Shown: positions 53,571 through 61,799 of the stretch, in pieces | How positions within the stretch are numbered: the stretch's first letter is position 1 | How the letters are laid out: each line of letters starts with the position of its first letter | IMG/VR virus record: IMGVR_UViG_3300008107_000157 | Span: 25,345-89,344 of that record | DNA: 64,000 nucleotides | Direction: 5' to 3' (one strand) | Origin: a virus | The notes under the pieces: model-generated | Database searches by the model: none | Told to the model about the DNA's origin: nothing | Seen by the model: only the letters and a program-made list of their open reading frames with translations | Program-made: the position numbers and the translations under genes

Positions 53571-53649
53571 ACTTTGATTTTTTAAGTTTTATTTTAATCT
53601 TTTAGTGTTTCTGTGCTGTCTGCTATATAGTAATAATAAAAAGATACCT

Positions 53650-53681
53650 CAAATATACAAAAATTTTTTCAAATTTCCAAA
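53650..53681 (-). promoter_or_regulatory. Bacteroidota-type promoter for HD gene
   Basis: Coding-strand TTTG, 20 bases, TATATTTG at 53650-53657. The remaining 80 bases to the ATG at 53570 form a 5' leader with no obvious gene. Confidence 0.72.
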
Positions 53682-54005
53682 TTAATATAGGTCTTTTTTT
53701 GTTAAAATTTTATAAAGTATTTCAACTTCCTCTTCTGTGGTTAATTCCGGCATATCTTCATCGAATAATCGCATAGTATAAAGAGTGATTCCTTCTTCGG
53801 ATTCAAATTCAGTAGATTCGGATGACCATAACGATGGTATAGATTCCAAATTATTCTCTAATTCTTGCTGTGATACATCGATGAGGGGTATAATGTAATA
53901 ATGGAATGTATCCTCTAAGGATTCATCTTTGACTTCTATTTTGATGCACGGATTCCACTTAGTGAAACTAACATCTGTTATTGGAGTTTCGGGTACTACT
54001 ATCAT
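53682..54005 (-). CDS. Acidic hypothetical protein
   Basis: The 107-residue protein is strongly acidic with many Glu, Asp and Ser. It shows a beta-rich first half and a C-terminal helix (TTEEEVEILYKILTKKD). It is not recognised. Small acidic phage proteins can act as inhibitors or DNA mimics, but nothing here proves it. It has its own host-like promoter only a few bases before the ATG, so it is probably expressed early and strongly. Confidence 0.6.
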   Translation of the reverse strand: MIVVPETPITDVSFTKWNPCIKIEVKDESLEDTFHYYIIPLIDVSQQELENNLESIPSLWSSESTEFESEEGITLYTMRLFDEDMPELTTEEEVEILYKILTKKDLY

Positions 54006-54010
54006 ATAAC

Positions 54011-54042
54011 CAAATATATGTAAAAAATTTTAAAAAACCAAA
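54011..54042 (-). promoter_or_regulatory. Bacteroidota-type promoter for acidic small protein
   Basis: Coding-strand TTTG, 20 bases, TATATTTG, then only about 5 bases to the ATG at 54005. The transcript would be nearly leaderless. Confidence 0.72.
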
Positions 54043-54043
54043 T

Positions 54044-54556
54044 TTAAATTAAAGTAAACTTTGATTGTTTTTTTGAAAACCAAACAATTAAAACATCTCT
54101 AAATCCCTTAGTTACTTTATCAACAGAATGCCAATCTTCACCGCCGTTAAAACAAATGTAATCACCTTTCTTATTCAATTCTACTTTTTTATCATTTACA
54201 TACATATCGCCACCATCAAAATCATCTGATAAAATTAAACTAATTGTTTTATGTGTAGTAAACCTATCTTTGTGCCTTTTTGCATAACCACCAACGCCAT
54301 AAATCAATCGGTGCATCATATATAAGTTTTCGTATGTTTCATTGAATTTATTGCATACGAATTTATTTAAAGATTCATTTTTTAAAGATAAAACAAAACT
54401 TTTTTCAGTATAAAATACCCCACCATTATCTCCTGCTATTGTAAGATATAATCCAGGATGAGCTAATTTTGTATATTTTAAATCATCACCCTCTAATACA
54501 TCGGTTTTATCTACTTCCGATTTCAAAAAATAAAATTCATCTTTGTCTAAATTCAT
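54044..54556 (-). CDS. 2-oxoglutarate/Fe(II) oxygenase (prolyl 4-hydroxylase-like)
   Basis: The 170-residue protein has the HxD...H...R signature: YAKRHKDRF (iron ligands His and Asp), EDWHSVDKV (second His) and GFRDVLIVWF (Arg for 2-oxoglutarate). Its core fits the P4H-type double-stranded beta-helix. It would hydroxylate a protein or small molecule. It is the first of four such oxygenases in 54-61.5 kb and ends in FTLI. Confidence 0.78.
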   Translation of the reverse strand: MNLDKDEFYFLKSEVDKTDVLEGDDLKYTKLAHPGLYLTIAGDNGGVFYTEKSFVLSLKNESLNKFVCNKFNETYENLYMMHRLIYGVGGYAKRHKDRFTTHKTISLILSDDFDGGDMYVNDKKVELNKKGDYICFNGGEDWHSVDKVTKGFRDVLIVWFSKKQSKFTLI

Positions 54557-54559
54557 ATT

Positions 54560-55624
54560 CTAAATTAAATATTTTTTTAAATCTATCAATTCATACATAT
54601 TGTGAAATACATATGGATTAGTTGCAACTTTTTTAAATTCTTTTACGAATAACGAATGCTCCGGATGATTACTATCCCCAATATCAATTAATTTAAATTG
54701 AACATCGGAAAACGTACCCCAATTTGTAATTCTACCAAAAAACACTTTTGTTTTATTTTTGAATATGGAATACATTAAATTTAAAAATGTTTCCATTTCA
54801 TTGTAATTTGATTGTTGGACCACAAAAGAACACTTAATACTCTCCAATGATTTTATAGTTGAAATGAAATTTAAATTTGAAATTAAATTATCCCAATTAC
54901 CCCCTAACCTTGTTACATTTTCGTAAGTATATTGTGCACCGGCATCTATACTTATTTCACAACTATGAACATACTTATGTATATTTGGCATACTATCCCA
55001 CATTTCTTTATTCCACAAACTGGCATTTGTATGTAGGTGGATTGATTTTAAATTTGGATATTTTGATGCATCAAATTTTCTAAGATAGTTTCTATATGAA
55101 GCAGATGCAAATGGGTCTGCTGTGCCTGAACAATATATGGTTTCTATGGAATTGGAATAAGCTTCTTCTATTTCATCTATGGTTGCATTAATACTTTTAA
55201 TCTTACCACTATCCGCAACTATCATATCTATTCTACACGATGGGCATTTAAAATTACAAGTCCTATCAAACGACATTTGAATTATCTTAGGGCCAACATC
55301 TAATATTGTATTTTTAGTTTCATAACTTTTTTGCATAACTTCAGTCAAATTATTAATATGTTTTATAGGTCCTGAAGTGTTTGTTTTATATTTTATTAAT
55401 TTTGATAAAAATGGACATTTTACTTTATCACAATATTTGTACGAACCATCCATAACCGAATTTCGTATATCAATAGCTTCGGATGAGTTCCATAATTCTT
55501 TTAATGGAACATTGTTTGGTAGTTCTTTAGTAAGCCAACTAGAGCAACACATATGGTTTTGTTTTTCCATTATCTCCAATGCTTCAAATGGAACACTACA
55601 TATGTAACTTTTTAAATCTACCAT
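54560..55624 (-). CDS. Radical SAM protein with SPASM-like cysteines
   Basis: The 354-residue protein has CNFKCPSC near residues 122-129, the radical SAM motif. Its N-terminal region carries further cysteines (CSVPFEA, MCCSS and YCDKVKC) that resemble SPASM auxiliary cluster sites, here before the core. A CSGTADPF segment stands in place of GGEP. It may modify a peptide or a sugar. Its neighbours include two sulfotransferase-like proteins and a small peptide gene, so peptide maturation is one possible role. Confidence 0.78.
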   Translation of the reverse strand: MVDLKSYICSVPFEALEIMEKQNHMCCSSWLTKELPNNVPLKELWNSSEAIDIRNSVMDGSYKYCDKVKCPFLSKLIKYKTNTSGPIKHINNLTEVMQKSYETKNTILDVGPKIIQMSFDRTCNFKCPSCRIDMIVADSGKIKSINATIDEIEEAYSNSIETIYCSGTADPFASASYRNYLRKFDASKYPNLKSIHLHTNASLWNKEMWDSMPNIHKYVHSCEISIDAGAQYTYENVTRLGGNWDNLISNLNFISTIKSLESIKCSFVVQQSNYNEMETFLNLMYSIFKNKTKVFFGRITNWGTFSDVQFKLIDIGDSNHPEHSLFVKEFKKVATNPYVFHNMYELIDLKKYLI

Positions 55625-55637
55625 TATATTAAACTTT
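55622..55637 (-). repeat. Cassette-boundary repeat
   Basis: Coding-strand AAAGTTTAATATAATG: it encodes the SLI end of one gene and the start context of the next. The same sequence recurs at three or more junctions in this island. Confidence 0.55.
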
Positions 55638-56142
55638 GCGTATATTCATCACGATTTCCCTTTCTTAATCTATTCTCACTATTTAAATCATAGATATCTT
55701 CATAATATGTAATTGGTATATCTAATTTTGTAGATATCATTTTTAAAGTAGTATCCCACTTTATTATATCAGAATAACACTTATCAAAGTTTGGCGTTTC
55801 ATTCCAAATATATTGCATTTCGGATGTAAACCCCTTCTTTCTATTGAAAACTGCATATGCATGGCTTTCGGCGCACTCTATTAAATTCTTTCTAGATAAT
55901 AGGATTACCTCATCAAATTTTTTTGAAAACTCTAATATCCATTCATTATAATCCAATACATCGGATGGCTTCTGAAACAAAACAATAGTTTTTACTACAA
56001 CATTATCCATCGCATCATTATATGTATATCTATTAGTACCATCAAATGGTTCAAATACTTCTTTAAGTTTTTTTGATTTGGATATATTCTTTAGCAATGA
56101 AGTGGAGCCTGTTCTTGGTAATGAAATTATTAATATTCTCAT
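55624..56142 (-). CDS. Sulfotransferase-like P-loop protein
   Basis: The 172-residue protein begins MRILIISLPRTGSTSLLKN, with the LPRTGSTS P-loop typical of sulfotransferases that bind 3'-phosphoadenylyl sulfate. A later segment ILLSRKNLIECAESHAYAVF matches the second conserved region (RxxxxSxxS/H type). The protein is shorter than most sulfotransferases and may be a minimal form. Sulfation of a sugar or peptide is likely. It ends in SLI. Confidence 0.72.
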   Translation of the reverse strand: MRILIISLPRTGSTSLLKNISKSKKLKEVFEPFDGTNRYTYNDAMDNVVVKTIVLFQKPSDVLDYNEWILEFSKKFDEVILLSRKNLIECAESHAYAVFNRKKGFTSEMQYIWNETPNFDKCYSDIIKWDTTLKMISTKLDIPITYYEDIYDLNSENRLRKGNRDEYTQSLI

Positions 56143-56660
56143 ATCAGTTTCTTTTGATTATCTAATTTATAGTAAACAAAATCGGTATCATTCATCCATA
56201 TATTTAATGCACATCGTAATCCGATTGTCACCGGCATAACTCCGTGATAAATACTATTACCTTCAAATGTAATACCCTCTCCTATATTTAAATTAATTTT
56301 TGTATCCGCATCATTTAGTTCACAAAACGTATTAGATAACACAAATCTACCATCATCATAATCATTTGTTAAAGATATAACTGTTGTATAGTTTGAAGTT
56401 TTATCCAAATGTAAATCTAACCGCCTACCATCATAGTATCTTGTCATACTCACATTTATGTTTCGTATGTTAAATGATTCAAATTTTTGTACTTTTAAAA
56501 TTCTATCCAATACATACTCCTTAAAATTTTCATCATACACACGCCTACAATCCCAAACTTCATTTGAATCGTAATTAAAAAATTCTCCATTAGTTGTACA
56601 AAAATCTATAATATGTTTGCACTCCTTTTCATCAAAGTAAAAGTTTTTATTGTACATCAT
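56139..56660 (-). CDS. 2-oxoglutarate/Fe(II) oxygenase
   Basis: The 173-residue protein has LDLHLDKTSNY (His and Asp of the iron site), SIYHGVMPV (second His) and IGLRCALNIW (Arg). The beta-helix core includes TTVISLTNDYDDGRF. It would hydroxylate a protein residue or small molecule using 2-oxoglutarate and oxygen. It overlaps the upstream SGNH and downstream sulfotransferase-like genes by 4 bases each, a tightly coupled set. Confidence 0.76.
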   Translation of the reverse strand: MMYNKNFYFDEKECKHIIDFCTTNGEFFNYDSNEVWDCRRVYDENFKEYVLDRILKVQKFESFNIRNINVSMTRYYDGRRLDLHLDKTSNYTTVISLTNDYDDGRFVLSNTFCELNDADTKINLNIGEGITFEGNSIYHGVMPVTIGLRCALNIWMNDTDFVYYKLDNQKKLI

Positions 56661-57496
56661 ATTAAAAAGGAATTATCTATTCGTATGGGGGTTAGTAGAT
56701 TATTTTTAACAATAAAATCATGCATTTCATCTGCTATTATCTTATATCCATTTTTACTAGGATGCTTTCCAATTGTAGTATCTGTCCATAACATATTATC
56801 CTCCCAAACATCACTTCTATTTAATGCTCCTAATACATCTTTTAAAGTCTTTTGACCTAATCCCCAGTATCTATTTTCATTTATAAGATTTACTTTGTTT
56901 ATTGAATCTCTAATATCACCCCGAATCATTGAATCAAAAGCATCGCAAAACATATATCGTATCCCTAATTCATTAAAAATATATTGTAGATATATAATAT
57001 AGTTTTGATTTACTATATCGTAGTAATCATCTGTAAATAAATTATCGTAGTAGTACTGCCTAAAGTTTTTTTCAGCCCTTGTAAAATGTATGTTTTCATT
57101 TTTTATAGGCAAACCATAGAAATTGGTTTCTTTTAGATATTCAAAAAGATGTTCTTTTTGTTTATGTCTTTTCCCCCAAAAAACAAATGAATTTATTTCT
57201 GGAAAGAATGGTACAGCATCTCTTAAAGATGATGACCACATTATAACTACAAAATCTTTATTAGTAATAAATCCATTTCGTAATTTAAAAGATATAGCAT
57301 TAAAAATAGCGTTATTAGATGAACCACCTGCTCCTAAATTTTCTACTTCTATATTAAGTAGTTTAGATAGTTGCGTAGGCCATGCGTACTTATGTCGTAT
57401 ATTTGTTCTTTCTATTGGAACATCTGTAGTATATTCCTCTTCTAAATCACCACCAACTCCTTCAGTCCAACTATCTCCAAATGTAAATAACTTCAT
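56657..57496 (-). CDS. SGNH-like hydrolase (GDSW type)
   Basis: The 279-residue protein begins MKLFTFGDSWTEGVGG with Ser9 as candidate nucleophile, then NLGAGGSSNN (about 54-63) and GKHPSKNGY near residue 249. All three SGNH blocks are therefore visible. It overlaps the next oxygenase gene by 4 bases. The same family dominates the left island. Substrate unknown. Confidence 0.75.
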   Translation of the reverse strand: MKLFTFGDSWTEGVGGDLEEEYTTDVPIERTNIRHKYAWPTQLSKLLNIEVENLGAGGSSNNAIFNAISFKLRNGFITNKDFVVIMWSSSLRDAVPFFPEINSFVFWGKRHKQKEHLFEYLKETNFYGLPIKNENIHFTRAEKNFRQYYYDNLFTDDYYDIVNQNYIIYLQYIFNELGIRYMFCDAFDSMIRGDIRDSINKVNLINENRYWGLGQKTLKDVLGALNRSDVWEDNMLWTDTTIGKHPSKNGYKIIADEMHDFIVKNNLLTPIRIDNSFLI

Positions 57497-57511
57497 AAAG
57501 CATGATTAAAA

Positions 57512-57649
57512 TTAAAGGTGCTTTTCTTTAATTTTATTTACTACTTCTTGAAAAGCAGCTGCTACTTTAACTTTTACATCTGTTGAAATTGGAGTTACAT
57601 TTGCTTTTATAATTTGAGCAGGTCTTTCTACTCTTACACTTTCTGCCAT
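57512..57649 (-). CDS. Small 45-residue peptide, possible substrate of the modification island
   Basis: A 45-residue frame from ATG 57649 to TAA 57512. It begins MAESVRVERPAQ and has a helical second half with KVKVAAAFQEVVNKIKEKH. There is no cysteine and no membrane segment. It sits between the Hint protein and an SGNH hydrolase, in the midst of oxygenase, sulfotransferase and radical SAM genes. It could be a small regulator or a substrate peptide; no proof. It starts in a TATG context with an A/T-rich upstream region as other genes here. Confidence 0.5.
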   Translation of the reverse strand: MAESVRVERPAQIIKANVTPISTDVKVKVAAAFQEVVNKIKEKHL

Positions 57650-57673
57650 ATTATTTTAGTTTTTTAATTGTTA

Positions 57674-59173
57674 TTAAATCTTTTGCAATCTACTACCACC
57701 ACCACCACCACATCCTGGACAATAATTACTATTACACCAGTGACCACAATAGTTCCAAGGACACCAACAACTGTTATGTTGTACACCAAAATCACCATCA
57801 CCAAAATCAACTAAGAAAAGGTCGGATGATTCAAAATCCAAACTATAAATAGTTTTATTAGCGTGTTCCATTTCCAATCCAGCGATAGCGATGGTTGTTA
57901 GTTCATTAGTAGTAGAATCCGTAATAACTAACTTATCACCCACATACATCTTATTAACATTTTCAAATCTAGTAGCTAAAGAACCAGATTGCTCTATATA
58001 ATATTTTGCAGAAGGAGCATCTGTCCAACTTCTACCATCTTCCAATGTTATACGAATGTATATTGTATCAACTGAAGCGGATATAATATGTTGTAGTACC
58101 GACCCGGTTTGTATTAATGTTGAATTATCTTGCGATATTGTACTATTCCATCCAAATGTTTCGATTTTATCCTGTTCAAATTTAGCAGCATGATTATCGT
58201 TGAAATCTACATAATCAATAGAACGAACATAATCGCCTAATTGAATAGTATCTATATCCATTAACGTTCCATCAAATTTCAAAATAACACTATCATCATC
58301 GGTATGGTAATCATTTTTTGCAAAGTTACCTAATTCTTTTGTAATGTATTTATATCTGCTTTTTTGATTTAGTTTATTTGTACCTGATACAAACTCATCA
58401 GGTGTAAATGTTAATGGAATTATGGTTGATTGTCTATATCCGCCTAAATTTATTACATCTAAATTTCCACCATAAATTATATCAATGCTTCTTATAATTG
58501 AATATCTACCATTTACAACATTATCTTCTGAAAAAATAAACTCCTGAACTAAATGATTTGTTTCTACACTATCTTTAATTGTGGATAATTCGGTAGTATC
58601 GGAAGCCCTATATAATGCAGGATAATCCATTATTTCATATTGTGGATATCTGGCTTTAACTATTACGTTTGGCGTTTCCGTTGTTTCATAATCAACATCA
58701 TTTAAGCTTTCTAAACTTAAACTATCCGATGTAAAAAATGTTTTTGGTATATAATTAGAACCACTCATTAATGAAAAGAACTCAAATTTATCGGCACAAT
58801 ACGTTTCATCTACTAAAGCAGTTGTATCAAATGATTGTCTTAAAATAAACTTATTAACTGCATCTTCTATATAAGGTACAGTTACAGAGTTATAAGGTAC
58901 TGCGTAATCTTGGAAAGTTATTCCATTTGCTAAACAATTTTCTTCTAATAATTTTTTAAATTTAAATTGTTCATTTAGTGGAGTATATGCCGATGTTTCT
59001 GTCCATATAAAATGGAATTCAGTTATTCCATTCTCATTTAAAACATTAAATAAAGCATCGTAATCTAAATAATCAGCACCTGTATTGTAAATTGTGGTAT
59101 TGGTATTTATTTCTAAAAACTTTACGGAATTACCATACTCCAATAAATCGCTACCAATTATAGTTCCTTTCAT
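57674..59173 (-). CDS. ATP-grasp-like protein with C-terminal Hint domain and Cys-rich tail
   Basis: The 499-residue protein has an N-terminal region (1-270) with NVIVKARYP, LVQEFIF and GRYSIIRSIDIIY, which resembles ATP-grasp enzymes. From about 290 a Hint-like beta domain follows: DSVILKFDGTLMDI, QLGDYV, later VGDKLVI and FLVDFGDG. It ends at GVQHN followed by Ser468, the His-Asn-Ser junction typical of intein and Hint cleavage. The last 32 residues hold six cysteines including CPGC and a Gly run. The layout suggests self-processing that releases a Cys-rich peptide. Similar proteins occur in large phages, always as unknown function. A late-type motif lies upstream. Confidence 0.65.
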   Translation of the reverse strand: MKGTIIGSDLLEYGNSVKFLEINTNTTIYNTGADYLDYDALFNVLNENGITEFHFIWTETSAYTPLNEQFKFKKLLEENCLANGITFQDYAVPYNSVTVPYIEDAVNKFILRQSFDTTALVDETYCADKFEFFSLMSGSNYIPKTFFTSDSLSLESLNDVDYETTETPNVIVKARYPQYEIMDYPALYRASDTTELSTIKDSVETNHLVQEFIFSEDNVVNGRYSIIRSIDIIYGGNLDVINLGGYRQSTIIPLTFTPDEFVSGTNKLNQKSRYKYITKELGNFAKNDYHTDDDSVILKFDGTLMDIDTIQLGDYVRSIDYVDFNDNHAAKFEQDKIETFGWNSTISQDNSTLIQTGSVLQHIISASVDTIYIRITLEDGRSWTDAPSAKYYIEQSGSLATRFENVNKMYVGDKLVITDSTTNELTTIAIAGLEMEHANKTIYSLDFESSDLFLVDFGDGDFGVQHNSCWCPWNYCGHWCNSNYCPGCGGGGGSRLQKI

Positions 59174-59204
59174 AATTAATTTTTATTTTTTTAGTATTAT
59201 CACC

Positions 59205-59214
59205 TATAAATATC
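59205..59214 (-). promoter_or_regulatory. Candidate late promoter motif
   Basis: Coding-strand GATATTTATA, 31 bases before the ATG at 59173. It separates the Hint-protein unit from the upstream genes. Confidence 0.45.
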
Positions 59215-59222
59215 GGTTTGAA

Positions 59223-59510
59223 TTAAATTAGTGAATTTTTCTTTTTTATATCCAATGACTTTATATATTGTGAATCTATATTTTCCCACTTTCCTATTGG
59301 ACATGGACTAAAATTTTGAGAAAATACTTTTTTATTTAAGGGGCATCCGCATTTTCCACAAACTGCACTCCACTCTACTCCTTTCAATACCTCTTTTCTA
59401 TGTTCGCATCCTAAACAAATAGATAATCTTTTTTTAGCTAATTCTTCTTGAATAGCAGTTGGATTAAATGATGCTTTCCAAGCTTTAAATATTTCTTTAT
59501 AATCAATCAT
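59223..59510 (-). CDS. Zinc-ribbon protein (DUF6171-like)
   Basis: The 95-residue protein has CLGCEHR, CGKCGCPL and CPIGKW, together four or more cysteines placed like a zinc ribbon. Such CxxC...CxxCxC...CP arrangements are common in phage and bacterial small proteins of unknown role. The N-terminal 30 residues are helical (KEIFKAWKASFN). It ends NSLI, the tail shared by its neighbours. Confidence 0.7.
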   Translation of the reverse strand: MIDYKEIFKAWKASFNPTAIQEELAKKRLSICLGCEHRKEVLKGVEWSAVCGKCGCPLNKKVFSQNFSPCPIGKWENIDSQYIKSLDIKKKNSLI

Positions 59511-59535
59511 ACTATATTAAACTTTTTTCTTTTTT
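59508..59535 (-). repeat. Cassette-boundary repeat
   Basis: Coding-strand AAAAAAGTTTAATATAGTATG: the end of the sulfotransferase-like gene (KSLI) merges with the start region of the zinc-ribbon gene. Nearly identical to the copy at 60238-60264. Confidence 0.6.
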
Positions 59536-60240
59536 TGGTAAATCGTAATAATCATAGATATTATTATATCGTTTTATAAACGTATCATTCAATATTAAAT
59601 TTGTTTTAAAATGATTACTACTATTTGATTTTTCCAATTTAAACTCTCTACCTAACTTTTCAGAAACCCAATTTTCTAACTCATATAATTTATCAAATTC
59701 AAACCATATAATATTTGGGTCATGGTTGTGGTATTCTGATATTGGTGTGAACAATATATAAAGCATTTTTCTAACTGTATCATTCATATAAGGCCTTATT
59801 CCATTTCTATTTACAAACTCCTTAATAACATCTACTCTCGTTTGCTCACTTATTAAATCATCTTTAGTATAAAATAAAATATCATCTAATTTTAGATTCT
59901 CTAATCTAAGATTTAATAATGGGGAGTTTGCGGAATTAGATAAGTCAACCACATGCTTCCATAATGATATAAACCTATCGTGTCTATTTCTTCTTACACC
60001 AATTATATCATATTCATAACCAAATTTTTTATACAAATCTGTAATTTTTTCATGCCCATGCACAATCGTATCAGCCAATTCCTCATTGGACATATTCATA
60101 TCAATAATACTACTCCACTTTTTATAAAACATTTCATCATAATGTTCGATATTTATATTGTTTCGTAAACATGTTATATAAAATGATGTAGATGCGCATC
60201 TTGGCAAACTTAAAGATATAAATTTATTATCAACTAACAT
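59512..60240 (-). CDS. Sulfotransferase-like protein
   Basis: The 242-residue protein has SLSLPRCASTSFY near residue 10, the PAPS-binding loop of sulfotransferases in the form LPRCASTS, and DIIGVRRNRHDRFISLWKH, the second region with the Arg/Ser triad. The C-terminal half is helical and binds the acceptor in relatives. It is the second sulfotransferase-like gene in this island. It ends KEKSLI, the same tail as the upstream oxygenase. Confidence 0.75.
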   Translation of the reverse strand: MLVDNKFISLSLPRCASTSFYITCLRNNINIEHYDEMFYKKWSSIIDMNMSNEELADTIVHGHEKITDLYKKFGYEYDIIGVRRNRHDRFISLWKHVVDLSNSANSPLLNLRLENLKLDDILFYTKDDLISEQTRVDVIKEFVNRNGIRPYMNDTVRKMLYILFTPISEYHNHDPNIIWFEFDKLYELENWVSEKLGREFKLEKSNSSNHFKTNLILNDTFIKRYNNIYDYYDLPKKEKSLI

Positions 60241-60264
60241 TATATTAAACTTTTTTCTTTTTTA
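60238..60264 (-). repeat. Cassette-boundary repeat
   Basis: Coding-strand AAAAAAGTTTAATATAATG encodes the KSLI end of the upstream oxygenase and the start context of the sulfotransferase-like gene. Confidence 0.6.
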
Positions 60265-60896
60265 ATAAACGTAAATCCTACATTACCCGCCATAACAATT
60301 CTATCTATTGTAGATTTGGGAGCATTTTGAGGTGAGTGTGGCATATCGGCTTCCATTATTATCAAATCATCTTCTTCCGGCCTTATCCAATATTCTTTAT
60401 CATTTTTGCCTTTAAAATATAACACACCATCTTCCCCATTCATCACATCTGGCATTTGAATATAGTAAACATATGTATAATGTGGTACAAACAATTTCAT
60501 ATCCTTATTTATATCAGTATGAATATGATACTTATCAATACCTTTTAAATCTTTGTGTTTAAATTGTATTTGTACCGGGTTTTGTGAACGAACTACATTA
60601 ACCCACGCATCTGTATTTATTTTATTGTATGTTATATTTTTTTCATTGTATAGTTTTTTACATTCATTAACACCGATTTGAACTATTTCATCTAATTTTG
60701 TTTCTACAATAAAATCACCAGTAAAATCTAAATTACCATTCCATTCGCTTTTATAAGCAAAGCCATCTGTTTTTACATCCGGCATCGAATCTATAATACT
60801 ATATGCTTCTTTTAAAAAGAATTGTTTATCTTCTAATCGATTTAATTTTGTTTTCCAAATGTAAGTCGAATCATCGTAGTATAGTTTTTCAATCAT
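60240..60896 (-). CDS. 2-oxoglutarate/Fe(II) oxygenase-like protein
   Basis: The 218-residue protein has KYHIHTDINKD (candidate His and Asp), EADMPHSPQNAP (second His) and STIDRIVMAGNV (Arg). It resembles phage prolyl 4-hydroxylase-like proteins. It overlaps the next gene by one base and ends KEKSLI. Like its relatives it probably hydroxylates a protein or a peptide; substrate unknown. Confidence 0.7.
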   Translation of the reverse strand: MIEKLYYDDSTYIWKTKLNRLEDKQFFLKEAYSIIDSMPDVKTDGFAYKSEWNGNLDFTGDFIVETKLDEIVQIGVNECKKLYNEKNITYNKINTDAWVNVVRSQNPVQIQFKHKDLKGIDKYHIHTDINKDMKLFVPHYTYVYYIQMPDVMNGEDGVLYFKGKNDKEYWIRPEEDDLIIMEADMPHSPQNAPKSTIDRIVMAGNVGFTFIKKEKSLI

Positions 60897-60914
60897 AATA
60901 TGGTTTTTTCTTTT

Positions 60915-61484
60915 TCATATTAAACTCTTTTGCTTTATACAACTTGGCCAAACATTTAATGAATATCGTATGCCGGCAGTAACGTTATCTACAGAATGAA
61001 CTATATTAGAATCGAATATGAAAACACTGCCCTGCTTTTTTTGAATAGTATATTCTTCATCATTTATTATATACTTAACATATCCATCATCATACTCATC
61101 GTTTAATTGGATTATATATGTAATAGTAGCCCCATACATTATCTCATGCGAATCAGAATGCCAATCTAAGAAATCACCCGCCGAATATCGATTGAATGAA
61201 TATTTTGGAATAGAGTTATACTTTATTCCGTTGTATGGATTTAATTCATTTGATATATTGATTATTTTGTTAGATACCGATTTTAATAAATCACAATTTA
61301 AGGTATCATCTACAAAATAACATCCCATACGTTTATTACCAGCGTAATCTACGTTTGAATCAACAACTTTACCATTAACAATACGTGATGATTTCATTGC
61401 TTCCAATCCTATCGAATTACCCAATTCTATAATCGATTCACATTCATAGTTTGTTAGAAAATCATCTATATAAGTTGTAAACAT
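60915..61484 (-). CDS. 2-oxoglutarate/Fe(II) oxygenase (prolyl 4-hydroxylase-like)
   Basis: The 189-residue protein has FLDWHSDSHE (iron His and Asp), SNIVHSVDNV (second His) and GIRYSLNVWP (Arg), the complete signature. The core YGATITYIIQLNDEYDDGYV is the jelly-roll sheet. It is the clearest oxygenase here. Its end QKSLI again contains the shared tail. Confidence 0.78.
   Translation of the reverse strand: MFTTYIDDFLTNYECESIIELGNSIGLEAMKSSRIVNGKVVDSNVDYAGNKRMGCYFVDDTLNCDLLKSVSNKIINISNELNPYNGIKYNSIPKYSFNRYSAGDFLDWHSDSHEIMYGATITYIIQLNDEYDDGYVKYIINDEEYTIQKKQGSVFIFDSNIVHSVDNVTAGIRYSLNVWPSCIKQKSLI
60916..60932 (-). repeat. Cassette-boundary repeat (variant)
   Basis: Coding-strand CAAAAGAGTTTAATATG, ending the oxygenase with KSLI and TGA. 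Confidence 0.5.
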
Positions 61485-61490
61485 ATTAAA

Positions 61491-61793
61491 TTATAATTTA
61501 TTTGAAATCGAATGTAGCTTAGCACATTCTTCATACATTTCTAATGCGGTTAATCTACCCATCAACCACTTACCCATAGATTTAAAATCCTCTCTTTTAA
61601 GAGTTATATATGCGGGCATAGATTTGTATTTGACCAGTATTATCTCCTTACACTTCCTATTAGACTTCCAATTATCTAACTTATCAACCAATTCCGAAAG
61701 ATTTTGATTAGACAGATTAGTTTTTGGAAGATACGTTTTCCATTCTAAAGATATCCAACCTTTTTCTAACTTATCTAAGACAGTAATATTCAT
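61491..61793 (-). CDS. Small hypothetical protein
   Basis: The 100-residue protein has a beta-helix-like mix with KGWISLEWKTYLPK and a long helical C-terminus (GKWLMGRLTALEMYEECAKLH). It is rich in Trp and Lys. It is not recognised. A promoter-like sequence with the same TTTG-N20 spacing, but a weaker -7 (TATATTG), lies directly upstream. Confidence 0.55.
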   Translation of the reverse strand: MNITVLDKLEKGWISLEWKTYLPKTNLSNQNLSELVDKLDNWKSNRKCKEIILVKYKSMPAYITLKREDFKSMGKWLMGRLTALEMYEECAKLHSISNKL

Positions 61794-61799
61794 AACCTA

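Noticed and set aside
57497-57525. Inverted repeat AAAGCA/TGCTTT as terminator
   Set aside because: Only six pairs with a long loop and no following T-run in the direction of transcription.
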